A program made the position numbers and the translations under genes. A DNA stretch of 64,000 nucleotides from Actinacidiphila yanglinensis. Lineage in GTDB: Bacteria; Actinomycetota; Actinomycetes; Streptomycetales; Streptomycetaceae. Under the pieces are notes generated by a model. The model was not told the origin of the DNA and did not search any database. It saw only the letters and a list, made by a program, of their open reading frames with translations. Shown piece after piece: positions 1 to 10,500 of the stretch. The stretch spans positions 124,001 through 188,000 of the forward strand of contig NZ_FNVU01000003.1 in NCBI RefSeq assembly GCF_900107965.1. Reading direction: 5' to 3'. Within the stretch, counting starts at the first letter, position 1; each line of letters opens with the position of its first letter.

Positions 1-92
1 GGCCCCCCGCGTGCATCCGCTCCCCGGGCCGGCCCGTTCTCCCCGCATGCCCACACACCCGCGCACGCCCATGGACCCCCATGGAAGGAACC

Positions 93-3000
93 ATGACCAA
101 CCAGCACGAGAAGCCCGGTTCAGCCCTGGTGCCGACCCGCCGCCAGATGCTCACCCTCGGTGCCGCGACCGCCGCCGCCCTCGGCCTGCAGCGGCTCGGC
201 GCCGCCCAGGCGGCCGCGCCCGGCGACGGCCGGTTCGCCGCGCCCGCCACCGGCGGCGCCCAGGTGCTCCAGTCGCTCAACGGCACCTGGGACTTCCTGC
301 CCGCCGCGGCCGGCGCCGCCTACCCGCCGCCGGACTCCGGCTGGGCCGGCATCCCGGTGCCGGCCGAATGGAACATGAACACCGGGCCGTTCGCCACCTC
401 CTGGAACGCGTACGACCTGTTCGGGACACCCGCGGACTGGAACGACGTGGACACCGCCTGGTACCGGCGGACCGTCGCGGTGCCGGCCAAGGCGAAGGGG
501 CAGCGGATCGTGCTGCGCTTCGAGGCGGTCAACTTCGAGGCCACCGTGTGGTTCAACGGCGTCCAGGTCGCCCACCACCTCGACGGCCTGCTGCCCTTCG
601 AGGCCGACGTCACGGACCACGTCGCCTTCGGCGGCACCAACACCGTGCACCTGCTGGTGCGTTCGCCCGGCGCGGCCGCCCACCAGTCCGACGGGTTCCA
701 CCACCCCGCGGGCTCCTGGTGGGGCCAGGAGGCGGCCGGGATCTGGCAGGACGTGTGGCTGCTGGCCCGCAACCCGGTCTCCACCGCCGACACCGCGATC
801 GTCACCTCCGTCACCGACGGGAAGCTCACCGCCACCACCGAACTGCGCAACGACGGCGCGGCCGACACCACCGTCCGGGTCGACCACACGGTGTGGGACG
901 GCGCCCGCCAGGTCCTGCGGCTCAGCCGCCAGGTGACCGTCCCGGCCGGCGGCACCACCACCGTCGAGGAGAGCACGGCCTGGAGCAAGCCGCGGCTGTG
1001 GTCCCCGGCCGACCCGCACCTGTACGAGCTGCGGGTCGACGTCCGCGGCTCCGCGAACGGCCCGGTGCTCGACTCCACCACGCACCGCTTCGGCTTCCGC
1101 GAGGTCACCGTCGACGGCCCGGCGCTGCTGCTCAACGGCGAACCGCAGCTGCTGCGCGGCGACTCCTGGCACTACATGGGCTCCGTCCAGAACAGCCGTG
1201 CCTACGCCGAGATGTGGATGGGCATGGCCAAGGACGCCGGCGTCAACTACATGCGGCTGCACGCCATGCCGTACCCGCCGGTCTACTACGACGTCGCCGA
1301 CGAACTCGGCATGATGATCGTCGGCGAGTCCGGCATCTACGGCTCCTCCGGCAACTACGCCATGAACGCCGACGACTTCTGGGCCAACTGCGCGACCCAC
1401 CTGAAGGACCGCGTGGTCCGCGACCGCAACCACCCCTCGATCATCGCCTGGAGTGCGGAGAACGAGATGCTGGCCGCCTTCGGCCAGAGCTGGGTGCCGC
1501 AGGTCGCCGCGCTCAAGCCGCCGGTGCTCGCCGAGGACACCAGCCGCCCGGTCTACTTCGAGGGAGACGGCGACCCGCAGAGTGCGGGCGACCTGCGCAG
1601 CACCCACTACCCGCTGGAGATCACCACCGGCAACACCGCGATCCCCGAGAGCGCCCGTGCGCTGGCCCCCGGCCAGTCCCGCGGCGACGAGTGGGACCGC
1701 AAGAAGCCGTTCCTGATCAGCGAGTTCAGCTCGATGTACTACGCCAACCCGTCCGACGTCAGCGCGATCGGCGGCCCGGCGGCGTACGCCGACCTGGACG
1801 GCCTGTGGTCCGCGCACGCGCTCACCCTGCGTGCCCAGATCGAGGGCTTCCGGTACGCCGGGATCACCGCGATCTCCCCCTGGAACACGGTCTGGTACGG
1901 CATGCGCCCGCTGCCCTTCGACGGCACGTCGGTGCCGGCGGCGGACCCGAGCGGGTCCGGGCCGCGGCTGAAGCGGGTCGGGCCGTTCGCGGCCACCCTC
2001 AACCCCGGCTTCCAGCGCGGGCTGCCCGACTTCCGGCCCAACCCGATCCACGACGCGGTGGTGCGGGTCTTCCAGCCGGTCGCCGCGCTCGCGATGGACT
2101 ACCGCACCCACTACTTCGGCGGCAGCACCCTGTCGAAGGACCTGATGATCTGCAACGACACCGCGGACAGCGCCAGGTTGACGGTGGCCTGGTCGCTGAG
2201 CGGACCCGGCATCCCCACCCGCAAGGGCTCGGCGAAGACCACCGTGGCCGCCACCGGCCGCGGCTCCGTGACCGCGAAACTGGCCCTGCCGAAGGTCTCG
2301 AAGGCCACTCCCGCCACCCTGCGGATCAGCGTCACCGGCGACGGGAGGTTCAGCGACGAGATCGCGCTGACCCTGTACCCGGTACCGGCCGCGAAGCTCG
2401 GCGCACCGCTCAAGGCCGCGGTGCTGGAAGGGACGTCAGGCGCCGCCACCACCGCGGCACTGACCGCGCTCGGGATCACCACGAGGACCCTGACCGGCTT
2501 CGGTGCGCTGCCCGACCCCGCCTCCGGCGAGGTGCTGGTGGTCGCCGAGGGCGCCGACCCGGCCGCGACCGGCGACGACGGCACCGCGGTCGCCGCGTTC
2601 GCCGCGGCCGGCGGCCAGGTGCTGGTGCTGGCGCAGACCGCGTTCCCGCAGATCCTGCCGTGGCCGCAGTTCACCACCGGCAGCAAGCAGACCGTCACCC
2701 ACGTCGCCGCGCCGCACCACCCGGTGCTGGCCGGCATCGGCGCCGACGACCTGCGCTGGTGGCAGACCGCCGACGAGACGGTGACCTCCACCGTCCTGCT
2801 CAAGCCCCGCTTCGGCAGCCTCCTCTCGCTCGCCGACGCCGGACCCGCGCTGGCCGCGACCGCCCTCGCGGAGGCGCGGTACGGCAAGGGCCGCTACGTG
2901 ATGTGCCAGTACCCGGTGGTGGCCGCGCAGTCCGCCGAGCCGGTCGCGGCGGCGCTGCTGCGCAACCTGCTGGGGTACGTGGCCCGACCGGCCGCGGCCA

Positions 3001-4103
3001 CCGGCCGGTTCGGTGTGCTCGCCGCGGACGGCACGAGCGCGGCCGCGGTGACGCTCAAGGCCGCGGCGGCCGACCTGACCGTGCTCGGCACGGTCGACGC
3101 GGACGCGCTCGCGAACCTGGACATCCTGCTGGTGGACGCCTCGGCCGGCAACGACGCGGCGCTGGCCTCGCTCAAGGCCGCCGCCTCCGACGTGACCGCC
3201 TGGACCGCCGCCGGCGGCACCCTGTGGATCAACGGCGCCACCCCGGACACCTGGGCGTCGCTGGCTCCGTTCCTGCCGTCCGGCGCCAAGCTCACCGCCG
3301 TGGACGCCGACCACGCCCACGGCGCCGTGGCCACCGGCGACTCGGCGCTGACCACCGGGGTCAGCAACGCCGACCTGGACTGGCCGGGCGCCGGCGCCGC
3401 GCTGGTGGCGTACACCGTGCAGGCCAAGGGCGGCACCAGCGCGGTGGACACCCGGGCGGTCGCCTGGAGCCTGTTCAGCGCGGGCAACGAGCAGACCAAG
3501 TACGGGAAGGCGGCGCACAGCGCGCTCGGCTTCACCGCGGGCAGCGCGCTGCTGCGGGTGGCCACGGGGAAGGGATCGGTGATCGTCGACCAGTTGCTGT
3601 GGCCGAACAAGAGCGCGCTGCCCACCCAGGTCGGGCTGGCCGCGCTGCTGGCCGCGAACGTCGGGGCGGCCTTCGCCGCGGGCGCCGGCTCGGGCGAACT
3701 GCCCACCGACGGCTGGAAGGGGTTCACCAACCCGGCCACCGGCAATCCGGCCAATGCCTTCGACCGGAACCCCAGCACCCGGTGGAGTACCGACACGCTG
3801 CGCCAGCCGGGGATGTACTTCGGCCTCGACCTGGGCGCGTCGCACCGGATCGACAAGATCGTGTGGGACGCGTCCGCGTCGAGCGGCGACGTCCCCAGCG
3901 CCGCCGATCTGCTGGTCTCCACCGACAACTCCACCTGGACCACGGTGCTCAGCCTCGCCGACACCTCGCCGTACACCACGGGTGGCGTCATGACGCTCGG
4001 CTTCGACCCGGTGGACGCCCGGTACTTCAAGGTCGTCAACACCAAGGCGGGCGGCCTGTACATGTCGGTGCACGAGATCTACGTGTACACGGCGGCGCAG
4101 TGA
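93..4103 (+). CDS. Tat-exported GH2 glycosidase with C-terminal discoidin domain
   Basis: A secreted glycoside hydrolase family 2 enzyme (beta-galactosidase-like superfamily) of about 1336 residues. I start it at ATG 93 because GGAAGGA lies just upstream at 83-89. A twin-arginine signal (TRRQMLTLGAA) is followed by an Ala-rich cleavage region. The GH2 jelly roll spans roughly residues 60-215, the Ig-like domain 230-350 and the TIM barrel 355-700. The likely acid/base is Glu458 in SAENEM and the likely nucleophile Glu544 in LISEFSS. Two Rossmann-like segments (about 770-1080) resemble amidotransferase/ThuA folds. A discoidin domain closes the protein from about 1205. It is much longer than a minimal GH2. 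The substrate cannot be read from sequence; neighbours suggest a branched plant or host glycan. Confidence 0.85.
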   Translation: MTNQHEKPGSALVPTRRQMLTLGAATAAALGLQRLGAAQAAAPGDGRFAAPATGGAQVLQSLNGTWDFLPAAAGAAYPPPDSGWAGIPVPAEWNMNTGPFATSWNAYDLFGTPADWNDVDTAWYRRTVAVPAKAKGQRIVLRFEAVNFEATVWFNGVQVAHHLDGLLPFEADVTDHVAFGGTNTVHLLVRSPGAAAHQSDGFHHPAGSWWGQEAAGIWQDVWLLARNPVSTADTAIVTSVTDGKLTATTELRNDGAADTTVRVDHTVWDGARQVLRLSRQVTVPAGGTTTVEESTAWSKPRLWSPADPHLYELRVDVRGSANGPVLDSTTHRFGFREVTVDGPALLLNGEPQLLRGDSWHYMGSVQNSRAYAEMWMGMAKDAGVNYMRLHAMPYPPVYYDVADELGMMIVGESGIYGSSGNYAMNADDFWANCATHLKDRVVRDRNHPSIIAWSAENEMLAAFGQSWVPQVAALKPPVLAEDTSRPVYFEGDGDPQSAGDLRSTHYPLEITTGNTAIPESARALAPGQSRGDEWDRKKPFLISEFSSMYYANPSDVSAIGGPAAYADLDGLWSAHALTLRAQIEGFRYAGITAISPWNTVWYGMRPLPFDGTSVPAADPSGSGPRLKRVGPFAATLNPGFQRGLPDFRPNPIHDAVVRVFQPVAALAMDYRTHYFGGSTLSKDLMICNDTADSARLTVAWSLSGPGIPTRKGSAKTTVAATGRGSVTAKLALPKVSKATPATLRISVTGDGRFSDEIALTLYPVPAAKLGAPLKAAVLEGTSGAATTAALTALGITTRTLTGFGALPDPASGEVLVVAEGADPAATGDDGTAVAAFAAAGGQVLVLAQTAFPQILPWPQFTTGSKQTVTHVAAPHHPVLAGIGADDLRWWQTADETVTSTVLLKPRFGSLLSLADAGPALAATALAEARYGKGRYVMCQYPVVAAQSAEPVAAALLRNLLGYVARPAAATGRFGVLAADGTSAAAVTLKAAAADLTVLGTVDADALANLDILLVDASAGNDAALASLKAAASDVTAWTAAGGTLWINGATPDTWASLAPFLPSGAKLTAVDADHAHGAVATGDSALTTGVSNADLDWPGAGAALVAYTVQAKGGTSAVDTRAVAWSLFSAGNEQTKYGKAAHSALGFTAGSALLRVATGKGSVIVDQLLWPNKSALPTQVGLAALLAANVGAAFAAGAGSGELPTDGWKGFTNPATGNPANAFDRNPSTRWSTDTLRQPGMYFGLDLGASHRIDKIVWDASASSGDVPSAADLLVSTDNSTWTTVLSLADTSPYTTGGVMTLGFDPVDARYFKVVNTKAGGLYMSVHEIYVYTAAQ

Positions 4104-4532
4104 GCGGCACGGGTCGGGAGCGGTGCGGCGGTGCGCGGATGAGGTGCTGATCCGTTGAGGTACTGATCCAGTGATCTGCTGAGCCGCCGCTCCATCGAGC
4201 CGGTCGGACGGGCGTGGGGGCCCGTTCGGCCGGCTTCCGGCGTTATGGCACCACCTTCCGCGAGTCATCGGAGGTATTTACGGCGATCTCGTGCGCAACG
4301 TCTTTACACGCCCCGTGGGCGGGCCTATAAAGGTGCGGACATCGGATGAATGGCGGGGCGTCAGACCGGGGAGCAACCGAACTCCCCTGCCGGCGAGGCC
4401 GGTTGCCGTCCCGTTCCGGTGCCCGCGAGCCGCACGTGCGCACCTCCGCACCTCCCGCAGGTCCCGCACCTCCCGCACGGTCCGAACCCCCGACAGCCCG
4501 CTGCCCGCACCGGCACCGGGTGAGGAGCCGTC
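4104..4532. other. Intergenic region holding the promoter of the GH95 gene
   Basis: This 429-bp gap separates two same-strand glycosidase genes. It contains a clear sigma-70-type promoter at 4303-4331 and implies a leader of nearly 200 nt before the GH95 start at 4533. I see no convincing gene: the short frames here cross the promoter and look non-coding. The internal promoter means the GH95 gene need not depend on read-through. Confidence 0.6.
4303..4331 (+). promoter_or_regulatory. Sigma-70-type promoter for the GH95 gene
   Basis: TTTACA (4303-4308) and TATAAA (4326-4331) are separated by exactly 17 bp, a near-consensus HrdB-type promoter and unusually AT-rich for this genome. Initiation is expected near 4338. 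No operator is obvious. Confidence 0.7.
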
Positions 4533-7487
4533 ATGAGCAGATTCAGCCGCAGAGGCTTCCTGCAGATCGCGGGCGGAGCCGCGGCCACCGGCGCACTGCC
4601 GCTGGTCGCCGCCGACCCCGCCGCCGCCGCGGCGCCCGACCGGTCCGGCGGGCACCATGAGCCCGGACCCCGGCCCGGGGACGCCGGCCCGCGCAGCGCG
4701 GTCAGCACGTCCTGGACCGAGAACTGGGAGAGCGGCTTCGTCACCGGCAACGGCAACCTCGGCGCCGTCCTCTACGGCAAGCCGGAGGCACCCGTCCTGC
4801 TGGTCAACCACAGCAAGCTCTACACCTCGCAGTACTCCCCGCAGCAGCGCACCATCGCCGAGACCGCCGCCTTCGTGCCGCAGATCCGGCAGTTGATCGC
4901 CGACCAGGGCTACGCGGCCATGCTCGACTGGTCGTTCGAGCAGTCCAAGGAGCACGGCCTCGCCCCCGACGAGGCGATCGACTACCACCCGGGCCTCTTC
5001 CTCACCTGCGCGATCACCGGCGCCGACCAGGCCGCGGACCACCGGCGCACCGAGAACTTCGAGAACGGCGAGATCACCACCACCTGGCAGGGCAGCGCCG
5101 GCGCCTTCACCACGAAGGCGTTCGCCTCGCGGGCGGACAACGTTGTCGTGTTCCTGATCTCGGGTCCCGGCAAGGGCGCCCTCGACGCGACCCTCAGCCT
5201 CGGCCCGGTCGGCACCGACCTGATCACGGCCGGCCCCGCCCAGGGCGCCGACTGGATCGGCTTCCACAACCTTTACGCTCCCGGCAACGGAGGCTACGAC
5301 GGCGTCGTGCGGATCGCCACCACCGGCGGCACCGCCACCACCGCCGCCGGACCCGACGGCGCGGGCACCATCACGGTCACGGGCGCCGACCAGGCCCTCG
5401 TACTGGTCAGGATCGACCGCTGGCGGCCGCCGCAGACCGGGGGAGTGGCCGCGCTCGCCGCCGCGGTGGCGAAACTGCCCACCGACTACGCCAAGCTGCT
5501 GCGCCCGCACGCGGCCGTGCACGGCGAGCTGTTCAGCCGGGTCAGCGTCGACTTCGGCGGCGGCGCCGACCGCGCGCTGACCACCGACGTCCTGCTCGCC
5601 CGGGCCGCCCGCGACCGGGTGATGCCGCCCGCTCTGCTGGAGAAGGTCTACGACGCGAGCCGCTACGTCATCCTCTCCGCCAGCGGCGACCTGCCGCCCA
5701 ACCTCCAGGGTGTGTGGAACGGGAGTTGGGCGCCGCCCTGGCACAGCGACTACAGCGCGGACGCCAACCTCCAGCTCGCCGTCGACTCGCTGGTCAGCGG
5801 CGCGATGCCCGAACTCATGGCGGGCTTTTTCTCCCTCGTCGAGTCCGGGGTGCCCTCCTGGCGCGAGGGCGCCACCAAGCTGGCCGGCTGCCGAGGCATC
5901 CTCTACCCGGCCCGCATGCAGGACCAGGGGACCTACTTCCAGCAGAACCACGACTGGCAGTGGTTCAACCAGGTCTCCATCGCCGGCTGGCTCGGCCACT
6001 ACTTCTACGACTACTACCGCTACACCGGCGACCTCGACTTCCTGCGCGAGCGGGCCCTCCCGTATCTCAAGGACTGCGCGCTGTTCTACGAGGACTGGTG
6101 GACCTCCGACGCCGACGGCACGCTGCGCTCCACCCCGTCCTTCTCCTACGAGTGCGCCTTCGCCGACAACGCCACCATCGACTTCGCCGTCGCCAAGGAG
6201 GTGCTCACCAACCTGATCGAGGGCTGCCGGCTGCTCGGCGTCGAGCACGAGGGCGTGGCCCGCTGGACCGCGCTGCTGGCCCGCTTCCCCGCCTACATGG
6301 TCAACACCGCGCAGACCACCGGCGGCACCCCGCCGCCGAACTGGCTGATGGACGGGGGCGTCCCGGCGGTCGCGGACGGCACCCTGAAGGAGTTCATCGG
6401 CGCGAACATGCTGGAGTTCCCGCCGCACCGCCACCTGTCCTCGCTCTACCCGCTGTTCGTCAGCAACGAGTTGAGCCCCGAGGCCACGCCGGACCTGTGG
6501 ACCGCGGCGGGCAAGCAGTACGACAAGAAGATCCGCAGCGTCACCGAGTCCGAGTCCCACTACCGGATGCAGGCCTCGCTGTGCGCCGCCCGGCTCGGCC
6601 GCGGCGACGACATCTGGAACTTCCTCACGCTGATGGCCGCCAACAACGTCTTCCACACCAGCCTGGTCCCCTCGCACTACGACGACCTGAACGTCTTCAA
6701 CGTCGATGCCAGCGGCGGCATCCCCGCGGTCCTGCACAACGCCCTGGTGTTCTCCGCCCCGGGCCGGCTCGACCTGCTGCCCGCGCTGCCCGGCGCGCTG
6801 CCGGCCGGCGCGATCCACGGCATCCTCGCCCGCGGCCGGATCACGGTGACCTCGCTGGCCTGGGACTACCCGGCCGGCACGGTCCACGCCCGGCTCGACT
6901 CGGCGGTCCGGCAGTCCGTGGAACTGTCGGTGCCGCCCGGGCTGGCGGACGTGACGCTCACCCTCGACGGCCGCGCCCGGCCGATCGGCCCGCTCGGCAC
7001 CGCCGGACGCCGCGGCCTGCGGGTCACGCTGCCCAAGGGTGCCAGCGACATCGGGATCACCTTCACCCCCGTCACGCCGCCGACCCCCTCGCACCTCCTT
7101 TCCTTCGGCGCCGCGGCCACCGCGTCCTCCACCCGCACCACCGACGGGGACGTCGGCCCGGAGAAGACCGTCGACAGCGACAGCACCACCCGCTGGACCA
7201 GCGACTACGCCGACGACCAGTGGCTGCAGCTCGACCTGGGCGCCGTCCACGACCTCACCGAGGTCAAGCTGAACTGGGAGACGGCCACCGCGAAGGACTT
7301 CGCGGTCGACGTCTCCGCCGACGGACACACCTGGACCACGATCGCCAACGTCACCGGCAACTCCGCCGCCGGCTGGATGGACTTCCCCGGCCTCGCCGTC
7401 TCCGGCCGCTACGTCCGCCTCGACCTGACCACCCGCGCCACCTCGTACGGCTTCTCGCTGTGGGACGTCGAGGTCTACGGGAGCTGA
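4533..7487 (+). CDS. Tat-exported GH95-family alpha-L-fucosidase-like enzyme with discoidin domain
   Basis: A secreted GH95 family protein (alpha-L-fucosidase or alpha-L-galactosidase type), 984 residues. ATG 4533 has GAGGAG at 4522-4527. SRRGFLQIAGG is a Tat signal. The N-terminal beta-sandwich carries the family GNGNLGAVLYG segment, and the (alpha/alpha)6 barrel carries NLQGVWNGSW and the LDLLPALPGALPAG segment. A discoidin module fills about residues 855-984. Family knowledge places an Asn-x-Asn pair in a segment that here reads ADANLQ, so Asp410 replaces the first Asn while Asn412 is kept. Glu540 (FSYE) and Asp747 (RLDLLP) are candidates for the other catalytic residues. That substitution makes the exact substrate uncertain. 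It has its own promoter at 4303-4331. Confidence 0.85.
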   Translation: MSRFSRRGFLQIAGGAAATGALPLVAADPAAAAAPDRSGGHHEPGPRPGDAGPRSAVSTSWTENWESGFVTGNGNLGAVLYGKPEAPVLLVNHSKLYTSQYSPQQRTIAETAAFVPQIRQLIADQGYAAMLDWSFEQSKEHGLAPDEAIDYHPGLFLTCAITGADQAADHRRTENFENGEITTTWQGSAGAFTTKAFASRADNVVVFLISGPGKGALDATLSLGPVGTDLITAGPAQGADWIGFHNLYAPGNGGYDGVVRIATTGGTATTAAGPDGAGTITVTGADQALVLVRIDRWRPPQTGGVAALAAAVAKLPTDYAKLLRPHAAVHGELFSRVSVDFGGGADRALTTDVLLARAARDRVMPPALLEKVYDASRYVILSASGDLPPNLQGVWNGSWAPPWHSDYSADANLQLAVDSLVSGAMPELMAGFFSLVESGVPSWREGATKLAGCRGILYPARMQDQGTYFQQNHDWQWFNQVSIAGWLGHYFYDYYRYTGDLDFLRERALPYLKDCALFYEDWWTSDADGTLRSTPSFSYECAFADNATIDFAVAKEVLTNLIEGCRLLGVEHEGVARWTALLARFPAYMVNTAQTTGGTPPPNWLMDGGVPAVADGTLKEFIGANMLEFPPHRHLSSLYPLFVSNELSPEATPDLWTAAGKQYDKKIRSVTESESHYRMQASLCAARLGRGDDIWNFLTLMAANNVFHTSLVPSHYDDLNVFNVDASGGIPAVLHNALVFSAPGRLDLLPALPGALPAGAIHGILARGRITVTSLAWDYPAGTVHARLDSAVRQSVELSVPPGLADVTLTLDGRARPIGPLGTAGRRGLRVTLPKGASDIGITFTPVTPPTPSHLLSFGAAATASSTRTTDGDVGPEKTVDSDSTTRWTSDYADDQWLQLDLGAVHDLTEVKLNWETATAKDFAVDVSADGHTWTTIANVTGNSAAGWMDFPGLAVSGRYVRLDLTTRATSYGFSLWDVEVYGS

Positions 7488-7549
7488 GCCCGCCGCGCCG
7501 CGTCCGCACGCCATCCGCACCGCCCGCCCACCTCTCCCAGGAGGAGCCC

Positions 7550-10500
7550 GTGCGCGACCCCGAACTCCCCGAGGAATCCCCCGAAGCCTCCGACCAGCAA
7601 CCGCGGCCGCCCCGGACGACGGCCGGGCTGTCCCGGCGGCGGTTCCTCGCCGCCAACTCCACCGTGCTCGCCGCCTTCGGGGCCGGCGTGCTGCTGCCCG
7701 CCGGGGTCGCCGCGGCGGCCGGACCTGCCGGCGGCACGCGCGGCGCCGGGGCCGGCGAGGACCTCGCGCTCCACCGGCCGGTCGCCGTGTCCTCCACCGC
7801 CTACGCCGCCACCATCGCGCCCTTCGCGGTCGACGGCCTCGACGGTACGGGGGTGCGCGGCAGCGGCTGGCGGGCGGCGGTGGGCGACCCGCAGTGGATC
7901 ACGGTCGACCTCCAGTCGGTGTGCACCCTCACCGGTGTCGGCCTCGTCTTCGAAGCCGAGGCGGGCGACACCCCGTACCTGCCGCCGGCCGGCGCGCACT
8001 CGCGGGAGGGTTCCACCGGCACCGAGATCCAGTCCAGTTGCGCGGTGGCCTTCACCCTGGAGGTGTCGAAGGACCACGCGAACTGGCAGACCGTGCACGA
8101 GGAGAGCGACGGCGCGGGCGGCGCGGTGCACATCACCCTGGATCCGGCCGTCGCCGGCCGCTGGATCCGGATGACCGCGACCGAGCGCTCCAGTGCCGCG
8201 CCGCTCGGCCTCAACGGGCTGCGGGTGTACGGCACCGCGGGCGCCGGCCGGCCCGCCGCCGAGGGCTGGACGGACTGGCGGATGCCCGCGGGCGATCCGC
8301 CGGATCTGGCCGTCGCCGCCGACGGCAGCGTGCCGATCGAGTCCGGATGGGCCCTGACCGCCGACGACTTCGCGCCCTCGGCCGACGGCGCGGTGCTCTC
8401 CGGCGCGGGGGTGGACGTCTCCCGCTGGCTGCCCGCGACCGTTCCGGGCACCGTGCTCGCCGCGCTGGTCGAGCAGGGCAAGCTGCCCGATCCGGTGGTC
8501 GGGCGGCAGAACCTCGAGGTGCCCGAGGCACTCTCCCGGCACTCCTGGTGGTACCGCCGGTCGTTCCGCGTCCCGCCCGGGCTGGAGCGGGGCCCGGGCC
8601 GCCGGGTCCGGCTGGAGTTCGACGGGGTCAACCACCACGCCGAGTTCTGGCTCAACGGCATCCGGCTGGGCGAGGCCACCCATCCCTACGCCCGCGCCGC
8701 GTTCGACATCACCGGCGCGCTGCGTCCGGGCAGCGCCGAGAACGTCCTCGCGGTGCGGGTGGACCCGATGCCCTACCCGGGCAGCCCGGCCGACAAGGGC
8801 CCGAGCGGCGACTCCTGGCTCGACGCGGGCAGCGGGACCATGAACCGCAACGCGCCCACGTACATGTCCGTGTCCGGCTGGGACTGGATGCCGCCCGTGC
8901 GCGACCGCGCGACCGGCATCTGGAACCACGTGCGGCTGCGTGCCACCGGCGCCGCGCTCGTCGCCGATCCCCGGATCTCCACCACGCTGCCCGACCTGCC
9001 GGACCTCGGCACCGCCGAGGTGACCGTCGTCGTGCCGGTCACCAACACCGCGGACAGCGACCAGCGCGTCACCGTCACGGCCGCGTTCGACGGCATCACG
9101 GTCCGCAAGGACGTCACCGTGCCGGCCGGGAAGACCTCGGATGTCTCGCTGGCTTCGGGGGAGTTCCCCGCGCTGCGGATCACCGACCCGAAGTTGTGGT
9201 GGCCCAACGGGTACGGCGACCCCGCCCTGCACGACCTCACCCTCACCGCGGCGGCCGGCGGCGCCACCAGCGACCGCAGGACGTTCCGCTTCGGCATGCG
9301 GCAGTTCGACTACGCCTTCAGCATGCCCATCGCGTTCGTGAACGGGCACGGCACCCAGACGGTCGACTTCGCCACCCGGTCGGCACGGTACGTGAGAGTG
9401 CTCGCCGCCCACCGCGCCACCCAGTACGGCGTGTCGATGTGGACGCTGTCGGTGTACGCCGCCGGCGACCACGACACCGACCTCGCCCGCGGCAGGACGG
9501 CCACGGCGTCCTCCACCGACGGCAGCGCGGGCCCGCCCGGCAACGTCACCGACGGCGACTCCGGCACCCGCTGGTCGTCCGCCTACCAGGACGGCCAGTG
9601 GATCCAGGTGGACCTCGGCGACACCGTGGACACCGACCGGGTCACCATCGAGTGGGAGACCGCCTACGCCACCGACTTCACCGTCCAGGTCTCCGCCGAC
9701 GGACAGCAGTGGACCGACGCGGCCTCGGTCTCCCAGCCGCCCGTGCGCCCGCTGGAGATCTCCGTCAACGGCACCCGCGTCTTCTGCCGTGGCGGCAACT
9801 GGGGCTTCGACGAGCTGCTGCGCCGCGTGCTGGGCACCCGCACCGCGGACACCGTTGCCCTGCACCGCGACCAGAACTTCACGATGATCCGCAACTGGGT
9901 CGGGTGCAGCAACCGCGAGGAGTTCTTCGCTGCCTGCGACGAGAACGGCCTGCTGGTCTGGAACGACTTCTGGGACGGCTGGTCGATGGACCCGCCGGAC
10001 CACGCCACCTACCTCGCACTCGCCCGCGACACGCTGCGCGCCTACCGGCACCACCCGAGCGTCGCCGTGTGGTGCGGTGCCAACGAGGGCGCGCCGCCGT
10101 CCGCCATCGACGACGGGGTGCGGCAGGCCGTCGCCGACGAAGCGCCCGACACCCTCTACCTCGGCAGTTCCGCCGACGGCGTGGTCAAGGGCCACGGCCC
10201 CTACGGCTGGACCGACCCGGGCAGTTACTTCGGCACCGGGAACTTCGGCTTCCACACCGAGATCGGCATGCCGGTGCTGCCGGTCGCCGAGACCATGCGC
10301 AACCTCGCCGGGGACGAGGCGCCCTGGCCGATCGGCGACGTCTGGGGCGCCCACGACTGGGCCCGCAACGGCGCCCAGTCGCCGCAGAGCTACCAGGCCG
10401 CCATCGAGGACCGGTTGGGCACCTCCGCCGACCTGGACACCTTCACCACCAAGGCGCAGCTGGTCAACTACGAGAACGCGCGCGCCATGTTCGAGGCGTG

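Noticed and set aside
4291-4536. Small plus-strand frame overlapping the GH95 start by ATGA
   Set aside because: It contains the promoter elements themselves and lacks a ribosome site, so a leader peptide is unlikely.
4278-7520. Very long minus-strand open frame opposite the GH95 gene
   Set aside because: It arises from high-GC codon bias of the real gene; its composition is Gly/Arg/Val-rich and no domain is recognisable.
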